A DNA stretch of 64,000 nt from Aureimonas populi (GCF_017815515.1 NZ_CP072611.1:3224001-3288000), one strand, 5' to 3'; positions 1-7,997 are shown, counted from the first letter of the stretch. The notes: a model not told the origin generated them from the letters alone. Made by a program: numbers and translations.

Positions 1-84
1 TTCGATCTCGAACGCGACGTAGGCGAGGACGAGCAGGAGGCCGGCAAGCGCCCCGAGATCCTGTATGCCGATACGATGTCTCAC
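1..84 (-). CDS. N-terminal fragment of a membrane-anchored protein, cut by the window edge
   Basis: Only the first 28 codons are in the window. Reading leftwards from a GTG at 84, with GGAG about seven bases before it, gives a short basic start (MRHRIGIQDLG) followed by a hydrophobic run (ALAGLLLVLAYVAFEIE) that looks like a first membrane helix or signal anchor. The family cannot be named from this fragment. It diverges from the small membrane protein at 313; the 228 bases between them hold nothing recognisable. Confidence 0.5.
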   Translation of the reverse strand, partial: MRHRIGIQDLGALAGLLLVLAYVAFEIE

Positions 85-312
85 GTAGAAGCTCCACAGG
101 CGCGACGGGGCGGATCGGGGGCCGTGTCGCGCGCCTTTCGCCTGCCCGCTGCCGAGATCGATTGCCAAGGTGAAGCCCTCATCTCCCGAATGAAAGGTAA
201 CGAGCCTCCGGCCCGGGAAGTTTCGACTCACGCGAAAACGCACATCGCCCGGAAAATGCGCCCCGACAGGCCGCGCGCGATGCTATGCTCTCGCCTTGGA
301 GGAAATGGCACG

Positions 313-513
313 ATGCAAAAGCGCCGTACTGCGAGCGTGGCCATCCGGTGGGCGTTGCTGGCCGCCTGCCTGTTGATGGCCGCCGCCCTCATCCGCCTGT
401 TCTGGTGGGATGCCAGCGACGGACGCGAGGCGCGCGAGACCGACAGGATGCAGGGCGCGCAGGAACCCGCGCAAGGTATTGGCGCGCCGCCGCCGGCTCC
501 GGCACAGGAGTGA
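313..513 (+). CDS. small single-pass membrane protein, 66 aa, unknown function
   Basis: The frame is open from 76, but the only start with a good ribosome site (GGAGG about nine bases upstream) is the ATG at 313. The product has a basic N-terminus (MQKRRTASVAIR), one hydrophobic helix at about residues 12-32, and a polar tail rich in Ala, Pro and Gln. This suggests an inner-membrane protein with one anchor and a short extra-membrane tail. No family is recognised. It converges on queE, with only 27 bases between the stops. Confidence 0.55.
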   Translation: MQKRRTASVAIRWALLAACLLMAAALIRLFWWDASDGREARETDRMQGAQEPAQGIGAPPPAPAQE

Positions 514-540
514 GGCTGCCGCCCTCCTTGCCCGCCGGAC

Positions 541-1272
541 CTAGACGCCGCGCCTGTTGCCCCAGATCAGCACGTGAAGCTGCGGCAGCACATGGGCCTC
601 GAACCAGCGATCCTCGATCACCCTGTCCACCAGCCAGCGCATCCGCTCCATCAGGCCGTCGATGTCGATCGGCGCGTCCTCGGCCTCCGGGGGCGGCGGG
701 GTATGGTTTCCCGGTTGCAGGTAGACCGGCAGGCGGGGGTAGCGAGCCGCCGCGTCCCTTGCATATTCGTAGTCGGCCTGGTCGAAGACGATGAACTTAA
801 GAACCACCCTCGGCCCCGCGCCCGCAGCCTTCAGGCAGTCGTCCAGGGCCGACCAGTCGGTCTCCATTCGCGAGGAAGGCGGCTTCGGGCTGAGGACCAG
901 CGTCGAAAGCTCGGCGAACCAGGGGCGGGCGAGCGAGCCCTGCGTTTCCAGCGCGAAGCGGTATCCCTCCGCCCGCCCCCGCGCGATGAGCGGCCCGAAG
1001 GGTTGGATGGCGGGGTTCCCGCCCGACAGCGACACGGTGAGCGCCCGCCCGCCCGAAAGCGCGACCACCTCGGCCCACACCGCCTCGGTCGAGAGCGGCG
1101 CCCACTCGTCGCGAAAGCGGCTTTCCACGGCGTGCAGCGTATCACACCAGACGCAGCGGTAATCGCACCCGCCCGCGCGCACGAACACGGTCGGCTCGCC
1201 GATCAGGACGCCCTCTCCCTGGATCGTCGGGCCGAAGATCTCGGCGATGCGCAGCGTCGGAGCGGCGCTCAC
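541..1272 (-). CDS. queE: 7-carboxy-7-deazaguanine synthase, radical SAM
   Basis: QueE rearranges 6-carboxytetrahydropterin to 7-carboxy-7-deazaguanine, the third step towards preQ0 and queuosine in tRNA. The 243-residue protein has the radical-SAM cluster motif CxxxCxxC at Cys36, Cys40 and Cys43 ([11 protein letters not shown]), preceded by the family signature FGPTIQGEG near residues 13-21, and a SAM-contacting SLSGGNP further on. The GTG start at 1272 overlaps the queD stop in a GTGA junction, which fixes it; an open extension upstream to 1374 only mirrors queD. It is the last gene of the leftward queC-queD-queE operon, so it should be under the preQ1 riboswitch ahead of queC. Confidence 0.93.
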   Translation of the reverse strand: MSAAPTLRIAEIFGPTIQGEGVLIGEPTVFVRAGGCDYRCVWCDTLHAVESRFRDEWAPLSTEAVWAEVVALSGGRALTVSLSGGNPAIQPFGPLIARGRAEGYRFALETQGSLARPWFAELSTLVLSPKPPSSRMETDWSALDDCLKAAGAGPRVVLKFIVFDQADYEYARDAAARYPRLPVYLQPGNHTPPPPEAEDAPIDIDGLMERMRWLVDRVIEDRWFEAHVLPQLHVLIWGNRRGV

Positions 1273-1625
1273 GGGCGATATTCGGCCCATGTCTTGGCCG
1301 TCTCCGAAACCCGCACGGCCGATGTTTCGGGCAGGCGCGCGCGGCACCACTCGTAGAAGTGCCGGGCGAGGCACTCGGCCGTGACGCGATCGTGCCCCAG
1401 GACGTCGTTGAGATGGCGGTGGTCGAAGCTGCCGTCGATATAGGCCTTCAGCACCGTCAACTCCCGATAGTCGCGAACGAAGCCGTGCTCGTTCAGCTCC
1501 GGCGCGCTCAGTTCCACCTCGACCACGTAATTATGCCCGTGGAGCCGCGCGCAAGGGTGGTCGCCGGGCAGAGAGGAGAGCTGGTGGGAGGCCGAGAAGT
1601 GGAATTCCTTGGTGATCCGGTACAT
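1269..1625 (-). CDS. queD: 6-carboxy-5,6,7,8-tetrahydropterin synthase
   Basis: QueD makes 6-carboxytetrahydropterin from dihydroneopterin triphosphate, the entry step of 7-deazaguanine synthesis from GTP. The 118-residue protein has the PTPS-fold zinc ligands His14 (SASHQL), His29 and His31 (LHGHNY), and the catalytic Cys25 (HPCARLHGH). The C-terminal part carries the usual acidic region ([10 protein letters not shown]). The ATG at 1625 overlaps the queC stop in an ATGA junction, and the stop overlaps the queE GTG, so the three genes are translationally coupled. The length is normal for the family. Confidence 0.94.
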   Translation of the reverse strand: MYRITKEFHFSASHQLSSLPGDHPCARLHGHNYVVEVELSAPELNEHGFVRDYRELTVLKAYIDGSFDHRHLNDVLGHDRVTAECLARHFYEWCRARLPETSAVRVSETAKTWAEYRP

Positions 1626-2323
1626 CAGCCGGCCCGCCCGCCAACGGCGCCGATCCAGAAGTCGCGGTCCTCGTACTCCGTCGGGTCCTCCACCTTCGCC
1701 AGATGGAAGGCCTCGCGCCGCTCCACGCAGGTGCCGCAGCGGCCGCAGTGCTTTTCGCCGCCCTTGTAGCACGACCATGTCGCCGCGAACGGTGTTCCCA
1801 CGCGCGCGCCCTCCACCACGATGTCCGCCTTGGAGCGCTCGACGAAGGGCGCGAGGAGATCGACCGCCGCGTATCCATCCAGCGCCCTGCGCTGCATGGC
1901 GCGGAAAGCGTCGATGAAATCGGGGCGGCAGTCAGGATAAATGAAGTGGTCGCCGCCATGCACGGCCGCGGCCACCGCGTCCAGCTTCTGCGCGGCGGCA
2001 AGGCCGAAGGCGACGGCCAGCATGATGGCGTTGCGGTTCGGCACCACCGTGACCTTCATCGTCTCCTCGGCGTAGTGCCCGTCCGGCACGTCCACGCCAT
2101 CCGTCAGCGCCGAGCCGGAAAGCACCGCGCCGATGGAGCCGATGTCGATAATGTGATGGGGCACGCCAAGCCGCGCCGCGCAGGACGCGGCGAAGCCGAT
2201 CTCCTTGCGATGCCGCTGTCCGTAATCGAAGGTCACGAGCCCGGCGAGATAGCCGGCCGCATGGATCATGTGCGCGAGCGAAACGGAGTCGAGTCCGCCC
2301 GAGCAGACGACGAGGGTTTTCAT
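1625..2323 (-). CDS. queC: 7-cyano-7-deazaguanine (preQ0) synthase
   Basis: QueC is the ATP-dependent ligase that turns 7-carboxy-7-deazaguanine and ammonia into preQ0. The 232-residue protein starts with the PP-loop SGGLDS at residues 8-13 and ends with the structural zinc site Cys185-x7-Cys-x2-Cys-x2-Cys (193, 196, 199). The start ATG at 2323 lies eight bases after AAGGA, which forms the end of the candidate preQ1 riboswitch. That arrangement allows ligand binding to hide the ribosome site. It leads the queCDE operon. QueF, which reduces the product to preQ1, is encoded apart at 44872. Confidence 0.95.
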   Translation of the reverse strand: MKTLVVCSGGLDSVSLAHMIHAAGYLAGLVTFDYGQRHRKEIGFAASCAARLGVPHHIIDIGSIGAVLSGSALTDGVDVPDGHYAEETMKVTVVPNRNAIMLAVAFGLAAAQKLDAVAAAVHGGDHFIYPDCRPDFIDAFRAMQRRALDGYAAVDLLAPFVERSKADIVVEGARVGTPFAATWSCYKGGEKHCGRCGTCVERREAFHLAKVEDPTEYEDRDFWIGAVGGRAG

Positions 2324-2331
2324 TCGAGTGT

Positions 2332-2361
2332 CCTTGTTTTGACCGGGTAGGCTGCGACCGG
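2332..2361 (-). promoter_or_regulatory. candidate preQ1-I riboswitch in the queC leader
   Basis: Read on the minus strand, the leader just before queC holds CCGG, then a loop beginning UCGCAG, then ACCCGG, then an A-rich tail CAAAACAAGG nine bases before the ATG. This order matches class I preQ1 riboswitches such as that of Thermoanaerobacter tengcongensis: stem, UCGCAG loop, AC-CCC with the ligand-binding C, and the CAAAACAAGG tail whose end pairs back into the loop as a pseudoknot. The AAGG is also the Shine-Dalgarno site, so control would be translational. The stem is only 4 bp, the loop has one extra base and the tail is about three bases short. Confidence 0.72.
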
Positions 2362-2707
2362 AGATTGCTCTGCCGCCGACCTAGCCGACCGCGCGCAGCC
2401 TGTAAACCGCCCGCCCCGCGGGCCCGCGGTGAATAGGGGCAAAGCGGCCAGCCCAAGCGCGCCCTTCCTCACGCGCCAGCCTCGCATACCCGATGCCGTC
2501 GCGCGTAGTTTCTCAAGCAGGACGCGGCAATGTGGCACAAATCGGCCGTCAGCGCGTTAATCTTGGCGAAACACCTTTCGAGACGTGCTCCGACGAGCGT
2601 GGAGCAACATTACGGGCTGATCCAAACGATTGCCTTTGTATGCCTAATGGCCCGCGCAAGCTTAGAGAGCGTCTACTATTATGGGCACGAACAAGAGGAT
2701 GACGTGT
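2362..2707. other. 346-base intergenic region between divergent queC and the 2708 gene
   Basis: This stretch separates queC (minus) from a small plus-strand gene. It must hold the promoter of the que operon. A GC-rich part (2400-2440) and a more AT-rich part (2550-2690) are visible, but no convincing -35/-10 pair could be picked on either strand. Two short open frames starting at 2493 and 2530 have no ribosome site or protein-like composition and were not called. Confidence 0.5.
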
Positions 2708-2935
2708 ATGCCCCACACCGTGATCGTTTCCCTTGCCGAGACACTTGACGAGGAGCATTTCGACGCGCCGTCCTTCCAGCGCGTCGTTCGCTCGACGACC
2801 GAAGCCTTCGCCTCGCTTCTCTCCTCCTTCATCGCCAGCGGCGGAACCCCGCCCCGCGAGCTTGCCAGCATTCTGGAGGATGTGGCGAACGAGTATCTCG
2901 ATCTTTCGGACACGGTGAACGAGATCCACCGCTGA
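2708..2935 (+). CDS. conserved-looking small protein, 75 aa, unknown
   Basis: The ATG at 2708 has AAGAGG about nine bases upstream and starts MPHTVIVSLAETLDEEHF. In-frame ATGs at 2681 and 2699 are worse placed for a ribosome site. The product is a small acidic soluble protein, probably all-helical, with no cysteines, signal peptide or membrane segment. No family is recognised. Protein-like third-position GC and lack of a competing frame support a real gene. It stands alone, upstream of an oppositely oriented tRNA. Confidence 0.6.
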   Translation: MPHTVIVSLAETLDEEHFDAPSFQRVVRSTTEAFASLLSSFIASGGTPPRELASILEDVANEYLDLSDTVNEIHR

Positions 2936-3109
2936 TTCCGGGGCTCCCGAACAGGTCGCTCTCACAACGCGTCTTGCGGCCGAACCCTGGCAGAGCGACC
3001 GCCTCGGCAAGGAAGCCGAGCCGGCAAACGAGGCCCTCACAGGCTCGCCAGAGCCCATCCCAAGGCACGGCTACGAAAGCCGCCCGATAAAATCTTTGAT
3101 CTGAAAGAA

Positions 3110-3186
3110 TGGTCGGAGTGGCAGGATTCGAACCTGCGACCCCCTCGTCCCGAACGAGGTGCGCTACCAGGCTGCGCTACACTCCG
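3110..3186 (-). tRNA. tRNA-Pro(CGG)
   Basis: On the minus strand a complete cloverleaf of 77 bases runs from CGGAGTG at 3186 to CACTCCG-A-CCA at 3110. The anticodon loop TTCGGGA sits between CCTCG and CGAGG and gives anticodon CGG, so it reads the proline codon CCG. The T arm has the standard GGTTCGAATCC. The CCA end is encoded. Confidence 0.97.
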
Positions 3187-3325
3187 AAGCCGCCGGCTGT
3201 ATAGCGGGCCACATCCCCCGCCGCAAGCCATGCCGACCTGCGCCGAGCGAAATTATCTCCCCTCCATCCAGATTGCGCCTGCCGAGCCGAAAGGCTATAG
3301 GGAGCGCCGATCGAACTTGGCATTT

Positions 3326-3400
3326 TGGGGCGTAGCCAAGCGGTAAGGCAGCGGTTTTTGGTACCGCCATTCCCTGGTTCGAATCCAGGCGCCCCAGCCA
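3326..3400 (+). tRNA. tRNA-Gln(TTG)
   Basis: A 75-base cloverleaf starts with TGGGGCG and ends CGCCCCA-G-CCA with an encoded CCA. The anticodon stem GCGGT/ACCGC encloses the loop TTTTGGT, giving anticodon TTG (UUG) for glutamine. The U1-A72 pair is the usual glutamine identity feature. It lies 139 bases from tRNA-Pro and is divergent from it. Confidence 0.97.
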
Positions 3401-3508
3401 TTCTCTATTGTGATGTATTGCCGCTCGAGCAGCGCCTCGCGCCTGATCTCGTTCCCTGCGCGCCGGACATGTGACAGAACACCTCGATCGAGGAACGAGG
3501 TCTTTCGC

Positions 3509-3796
3509 ATGTCGCAGAACGAGACGGCACTTAAATTCATGGCTGGCGCGATCATGAAGCTTCAGAGCCAGGTGCAGGCGCAGGACCTGTTGCTGAAAGC
3601 GCTCTATGCCGAACGCGCCACGCAACGGGCGATCTTTCCGAAGGAGGCCGAGGAGGAGATCCACGGTATCGTGGCTTCGGTGGAAGACGCGCCGCGCTCC
3701 GGCTACGAGGGAGAGGAGCGCCATCTCGCAGACGTGGCGGCGGCCCTGCGCCTGTTTGCGGATGGGCTGCGCGAGCGGCTGGAGGGGCAAGTCTAG
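3509..3796 (+). CDS. small helical protein, 95 aa, unknown
   Basis: The frame is open from 3410, but the ATG at 3509 has ACGAGG eight bases upstream and begins MSQNETALKFMAGAIMKLQSQ; the upstream part looks non-coding. The product is helical and charged, with a likely short coiled coil near residues 12-45 (KLQSQVQAQDLLLKALYAE), and no signal or membrane segment. No family is recognised. A perfect 12-base palindrome, CCTCGATCGAGG (3482-3493), lies just before the ribosome site and could be an operator or chance. Confidence 0.65.
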   Translation: MSQNETALKFMAGAIMKLQSQVQAQDLLLKALYAERATQRAIFPKEAEEEIHGIVASVEDAPRSGYEGEERHLADVAAALRLFADGLRERLEGQV

Positions 3797-3821
3797 GAAA
3801 GGCCGCCCCCTTGCCGGCACG

Positions 3822-3851
3822 AAAAAGCCGCCGGGCATGACACCCAACGGC
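3822..3851 (-). terminator. Rho-independent terminator for the minus-strand gene at 4041
   Basis: On the minus strand GCCGTTGGG and CCCGGCGGC pair over nine base pairs (two G-U) around a seven-base loop and are followed by TTTTT. It stands 190 bases after the stop of the small minus-strand gene 4041-4307 and would stop its transcript before the plus-strand gene ending at 3796. Confidence 0.65.
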
Positions 3852-4040
3852 TCTGCGTCTCTTTCGAGATGTGCGGCTCTCACCCGTCGACGCGCCAGTA
3901 CATCCGTGGTCGGTCGAGGGTTTGAGAGCCCTTCGCGCATCGACCCTGTCGGGGACGCGCAACACGACCATCATATGGGTGGGACGCGAGCCTTTGCAAG
4001 GGGCAAGTTCAAGGAGGCCCCCCGAGGGCCCGGGCCGCCG

Positions 4041-4307
4041 TCAGCGCGGAATGCGCGCGGCGGCGTTCACGGAGAACTCCAGCGGCTCGCCCGGCCGCAG
4101 CTTTATCAGCGCCAGATAGGCCCTGGCACCCGCGTCGTCATGGAGGACGAGCGGCACCTCTCCCTCTCCCATCGCCTTGCGAACCAGTTCCTGCGCCTCC
4201 GAGGCGGACGGCGCGAGCACGGCGAACATCCTCGTTCCCTCGCGCGGCTCAGGATCGTCCTCGCGTGGAGGGGCGGAGATCATGTAGGCTGTCAGGGTCT
4301 CGGGCAC
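4041..4307 (-). CDS. small acidic protein, 88 aa, unknown
   Basis: The GTG at 4307 has AGGAG nine bases upstream (ACAGGAGATCCGCACC-GTG), a better start than the upstream codons. The product begins MPETLTAYMISAPPRED and reads as a soluble alpha/beta protein; the C-terminal half (YLALIKLRPGEPLEFSV) looks like a strand-rich domain. No signal peptide or known motif is seen and no family is recognised. It is a single-gene unit with its own downstream terminator. Confidence 0.6.
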   Translation of the reverse strand: MPETLTAYMISAPPREDDPEPREGTRMFAVLAPSASEAQELVRKAMGEGEVPLVLHDDAGARAYLALIKLRPGEPLEFSVNAAARIPR

Positions 4308-4525
4308 GGTGCGGATCTCCTGTCGCCTCTGCAAGATGGGGCCAGCCTGCCCTTCGGCCAGCCCCCTCGCCGAAGCCACGGACCTGGGACCGAACACCAG
4401 GGCAAGGCCGGCCCCGCCGCGATTTTCCGCCCTCCTGGACACGCCGCGATGCCGCCGGCCCGAAATTGGACTGCCGCCGGAAATCCGCTTGAACTCTGGC
4501 CTTCACGTGGTAGTAGGAGCGCCGT

Positions 4526-4615
4526 GGAGAGGTGGCCGAGTGGTCGAAGGCGCTCCCCTGCTAAGGGAGTAAACCAGCGATGGTTTCGAGGGTTCGAATC
4601 CCTTCCTCTCCTCCA
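4526..4615 (+). tRNA. tRNA-Ser(GCT)
   Basis: A 90-base class II tRNA runs from GGAGAGG to CCTCTCC-T-CCA. The anticodon stem CTCCC/GGGAG holds the loop CTGCTAA, so the anticodon is GCT and it reads AGC and AGU. A long variable arm (AAACC/GGTTT) is present, as serine tRNAs need. The discriminator base reads as T, where bacterial serine tRNAs usually have G; everything else is normal. CCA is encoded. Confidence 0.94.
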
Positions 4616-4793
4616 GCGGCCCGAGCGCATCTTTCGCGCAGGCAAGGCACGCATTTGGGGGAAACAGGCACTCTTTCGAACAGAATGAGCAAGGTCCGGA
4701 AAACGCGTTGACGGTGGGGAACCCGCCCGCGGCGCGAAGTCGCTCCCTGCCGCCGCCCTTGCCCGGTCCCCGAACAACCTGATTGGAAGCGCC

Positions 4794-5039
4794 TTGCCCG
4801 TACAGACCCTCTACATCGTTCAGCAGTTCGAGAAGCAGGGCCGCAAGCTGGTGAAGGGGCGTGCGCTCGATTTCCGGAGCGCGGCGGAAGCGGTGGCGCG
4901 CGCGGAGCGGGATGCGGTTCGATTCGCCGGCGTGGTCGCCGTGACGGTGACGGTGGACACCGAGACGGGCGAGACGCTGGAGGACCCCGTCATCCTGGCG
5001 CAGCATGGCGAGGTGCCGGAGGGCATCATCGGCGGGTAG
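4794..5039 (+). CDS. small conserved-type protein, 81 aa, unknown
   Basis: The likely start is TTG at 4794, with GGAAG four bases upstream; no ATG or GTG is available before the conserved-looking N-terminus PVQTLYIVQQFEKQGRKL. The product is a compact alpha/beta protein with a strand VVAVTVTVD and no signal peptide. It resembles unnamed small proteins of Rhizobiales, but no function is known. It is flanked by tRNA-Ser and another orphan gene in the same direction, with no sign of an operon. Confidence 0.65.
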   Translation: MPVQTLYIVQQFEKQGRKLVKGRALDFRSAAEAVARAERDAVRFAGVVAVTVTVDTETGETLEDPVILAQHGEVPEGIIGG

Positions 5040-5203
5040 GCATTCCCGCCTAGAAGAGCGCCGGGGAATTAACCCCGACGTGTTCTTGCGGCGACCCGCG
5101 AGGCTTATGGGTGAACGACCCGAGGGAGCGCACAGCCGGCCCCCGGGCTCGCCAAAACGATTAATCGGTGCAAGTATCGATTGCGGTATTCAGGGAGACG
5201 GAA

Positions 5204-5566
5204 ATGACAGCTCGCAGTGCCGCGCGCCCTACGTCCCTCGATCGATGGATGGATGAGGAGAGTTCGTGGGACCAGCGCCATGACGATCGCGAATACGTTC
5301 CGGAGCTTTCGGCCCTGAACGGCACCGATCAGGAATGGCGGCTCCCACGTCTGGCGCGGGTCTACGGCACCGCCCGGCAGCTCTTCCTCACCGTCGAGCA
5401 CCGCCCCCTGCCCGCCACGATCGTCCATTCCCTGCATGACGAGCGCGGAACGCTGATCGTGAAGGTCTCATCGCCGCAATGGCAGGCGTTTCTCGAGCCC
5501 TTCTTCCACCTCGCCTGGCGGTCCGAGAACGAAAACCCGGAGCAGGTGCGCGTTCTGGGCTCCTGA
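5204..5566 (+). CDS. hypothetical protein, 120 aa
   Basis: An in-frame GTG at 5168 exists, but the ATG at 5204 has GGGAG seven bases upstream and is preferred. The product is soluble and acidic at the N-terminus (DRWMDEESSWDQRHDDREY), then carries a basic helix and a strand-rich C-terminal half (ARQLFLTVEHRPLPATIVHS). There are no cysteines, no signal peptide and no known family. The leader holds the small inverted repeat CGGGG-AATTAA-CCCCG and the 10-base palindrome CGATTAATCG. Confidence 0.6.
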   Translation: MTARSAARPTSLDRWMDEESSWDQRHDDREYVPELSALNGTDQEWRLPRLARVYGTARQLFLTVEHRPLPATIVHSLHDERGTLIVKVSSPQWQAFLEPFFHLAWRSENENPEQVRVLGS

Positions 5567-5646
5567 GCGCCGGGCCGCTCGGCTTCCCGCCCTTCCGCGC
5601 CCGCATGAAGGCCGGCGCGCCCCGCCTCCCGCCGGCATCGGCGCGT

Positions 5647-5660
5647 TTGATCGCGATCAA
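5647..5660. promoter_or_regulatory. FNR/FixK-type box (anaerobox) upstream of the universal stress gene
   Basis: The sequence TTGATCGCGATCAA is a perfect palindrome and an exact match to the FNR/FnrN/FixK consensus TTGAT-N4-ATCAA. Its centre is 57 bases before the ATG at 5711. If it acts as a class II activator site at -41.5, transcription would begin near 5695, just before the GGAGG at 5701-5706, and a weak -10 would fall on TATCGA near 5683. The geometry therefore fits oxygen-responsive activation of the usp gene. Confidence 0.72.
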
Positions 5661-5710
5661 GGCATCCGCGCGCGAAACCGTGTATCGAGGGGGCGCTGAA
5701 AGGAGGGCGC

Positions 5711-6157
5711 ATGTACACTCATATTCTGATTGCCACGGATGGATCGGACCTCGCCAAGAAGGGCGTCGATCACGGGATTTCCCTTGCCAAGGAGACGAAC
5801 GCGAAAGTCACCCTCGTCGCCGTGACGGAGCCCTTCCCGATCCACGCCGTGCCGAGCGAGGGCTCGTTTGCCGCCCGCAACGCCATCGAGGTCTATAACG
5901 AGCGGTGCGAGAAATCCGCCGGGGCCATCCTCGACGCGGCCCATAACCAGGCAGCGCAATGGGGCGTCGCGTGCGAAAAAGTGCACGTGCCTGACAGCCG
6001 CGCCGCCGATGGCATTCTGGCGACGGCACGGGAAAAGGGGTGCAATCTCATCGTGATGACCTCGCACGGCCGGCGCGGCCTCGGCCGGCTTCTCCTCGGA
6101 AGCCAGACGGTCGAGGTTCTGACCCACAGCCCCGTGCCGGTGCTGGTCGTCAAATAG
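5711..6157 (+). CDS. universal stress protein, UspA family
   Basis: A 148-residue single-domain Usp protein. It begins MYTHILIATDGSDLAKKGV with the family's first strand and acidic ATP-site residue. It ends with SHGRRGLGRLLLGSQT and PVPVLVVK, the nucleotide-binding loop G-x9-G(S) and last strand of ATP-binding Usp proteins; the first loop glycine is a threonine, as often seen in alphaproteobacteria. Such proteins act in the cytoplasm in stress survival. The start has AAAGGAGGG seven bases upstream. The gene is monocistronic, between an FNR/FixK-type box and a strong terminator, which suggests induction at low oxygen. Confidence 0.92.
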   Translation: MYTHILIATDGSDLAKKGVDHGISLAKETNAKVTLVAVTEPFPIHAVPSEGSFAARNAIEVYNERCEKSAGAILDAAHNQAAQWGVACEKVHVPDSRAADGILATAREKGCNLIVMTSHGRRGLGRLLLGSQTVEVLTHSPVPVLVVK

Positions 6158-6173
6158 ATCGAGCGGGCACGAA

Positions 6174-6206
6174 AAAACCCGCTCGGGGGAGGACCGAGCG
6201 GGTTTT
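6174..6206. terminator. bidirectional Rho-independent terminator between usp and rirA
   Basis: AAAACCCGCTCGG and CCGAGCGGGTTTT pair perfectly around a short purine loop. The A run before and T run after the stem let it work on both strands. It lies 16 bases after the usp stop and between two convergent genes, so it probably serves both usp and rirA. Confidence 0.9.
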
Positions 6207-6355
6207 AAAGATGCAGGCCATTGGGAGGAATGCCTGCGCGGATGGATGTCGCACGGCCCCGCCCTTCGCGCCAGCGGCGCAGATGCATGGCAGCCATGCG
6301 ATCAAGAACAAGGTCGCCTCGAATCGCGCGCAGGCCCGATTCGCCGGGCGGAATG

Positions 6356-6850
6356 TCAGGCGATGCTGCGCAAGCGCGCGGTGCCGGGCACCGGCCCGGC
6401 GGGGGCCCCGGTCGGCTCGGCCAGACCCAGCCGATGGTGGATCGAGTTGCTGCCCCCCACGAGGCTGGCGATCGTGTGCTCGCCCAACGCGCCCAGAAAC
6501 GCCTCCAGCGCCTGCCGGAGCGCGGCATTCAGCGAGCAACTGTCGATCAGCGGGCAGTCCGCCGCGCCGGGCTCGAAACATTCGGCCAGAACGAAGCTTT
6601 CCTCCGTCACTTCCACCACCGCGCGAAGCGTGATCGAGCCCGCCGGGCGGGCGAGCCGGACACCGCCATTGCGCCCGCGCACCGTCTCCACGAAGCCGGC
6701 CTCCACCAAGGGTTGGAGAATCTTGAAAAGGAAGAGCTCGGAAACCGAATAGGCCGCCGCGATCTCGCCCACCCGGCTCAAACGCCCCTCGTTCGCCGCG
6801 CAATACATCAGCATTCGCAACGCGTAGTTGGTCTGGCGTGTCAGGCGCAT
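6356..6850 (-). CDS. rirA: Rrf2-family iron-responsive regulator RirA
   Basis: A 164-residue Rrf2 protein very like rhizobial RirA, the iron-sulfur regulator that represses iron uptake when iron is plentiful. The N-terminus MRLTRQTNYALRMLMYCA and the winged helix with SELFLFKILQPL and VETVRGRNGGVRL are RirA-like. Three cysteines, Cys91, Cys99 and Cys105 (ECF...DCPLIDSC), are spaced as the cluster ligands of the family. The C-terminal tail after residue 140 is unusually Pro/Ala-rich. An Irr-box-like dyad lies upstream (6895-6909), which fits the cross-talk between Irr and RirA known in Rhizobiales. Confidence 0.88.
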   Translation of the reverse strand: MRLTRQTNYALRMLMYCAANEGRLSRVGEIAAAYSVSELFLFKILQPLVEAGFVETVRGRNGGVRLARPAGSITLRAVVEVTEESFVLAECFEPGAADCPLIDSCSLNAALRQALEAFLGALGEHTIASLVGGSNSIHHRLGLAEPTGAPAGPVPGTARLRSIA

Positions 6851-6894
6851 GGGGCGTCTCCGGGTGCCTTGGCCCGCAAAGGGCGGACACCTTA

Positions 6895-6909
6895 TTAGAA
6901 TAATTCCAA
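6895..6909. promoter_or_regulatory. candidate Irr box (iron control element) upstream of rirA
   Basis: TTAGAATAATTCCAA is an imperfect dyad, TTAGAA-TAA-TTCCAA, one base off the Irr iron control element (TTTAGAA-N3-TTCTAAA). It lies 45-59 bases before the rirA start, in the only AT-rich part of the rirA-livH intergenic region. Irr binds such boxes when iron is low. A similar half-strong site precedes hemA. Confidence 0.55.
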
Positions 6910-6992
6910 TCTCAGGAAAAGGGTGCTCCGGCCCGGATCACCGCCACCACACGCGAAGAGAGTGATCATCAGCCGCCTTTCAATCGCAAGGA

Positions 6993-7021
6993 TTGGCTTC
7001 CCGCCGCGCCATTGCTAATAA
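6993..7021 (+). promoter_or_regulatory. candidate promoter of the liv operon
   Basis: TTGGCT (6993-6998) and TAATAA (7016-7021) are separated by 17 bases. Both hexamers are only moderate matches to the housekeeping consensus. A start near 7028 would place the 11-bp inverted repeat at 7033-7066 at the very 5' end of the message. Confidence 0.35.
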
Positions 7022-7032
7022 ACCGAACATGC

Positions 7033-7066
7033 TGTCATCCTCGGCAATGGGGGCGCGAGGATGACA
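7033..7066 (+). promoter_or_regulatory. perfect 11-bp stem-loop in the livH leader
   Basis: TGTCATCCTCG (7033-7043) and CGAGGATGACA (7056-7066) are exact inverted repeats around a 12-base loop. The hairpin ends 22 bases before the livH ATG and has no T run, so it is not an ordinary terminator. It could be a repressor operator, a message-stabilising 5' hairpin or part of a translational control element. No known riboswitch consensus was recognised. Confidence 0.6.
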
Positions 7067-7088
7067 CGCCTGCGGGGACAGCGACCTT

Positions 7089-7991
<903 letters not shown>

Positions 7992-7997
7992 AGCCCC

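Noticed and set aside
3182..3940. Minus-strand frames over the two tRNA genes and the 3509 gene
   Set aside because: They run through tRNA-Pro and tRNA-Gln and lack ribosome sites.
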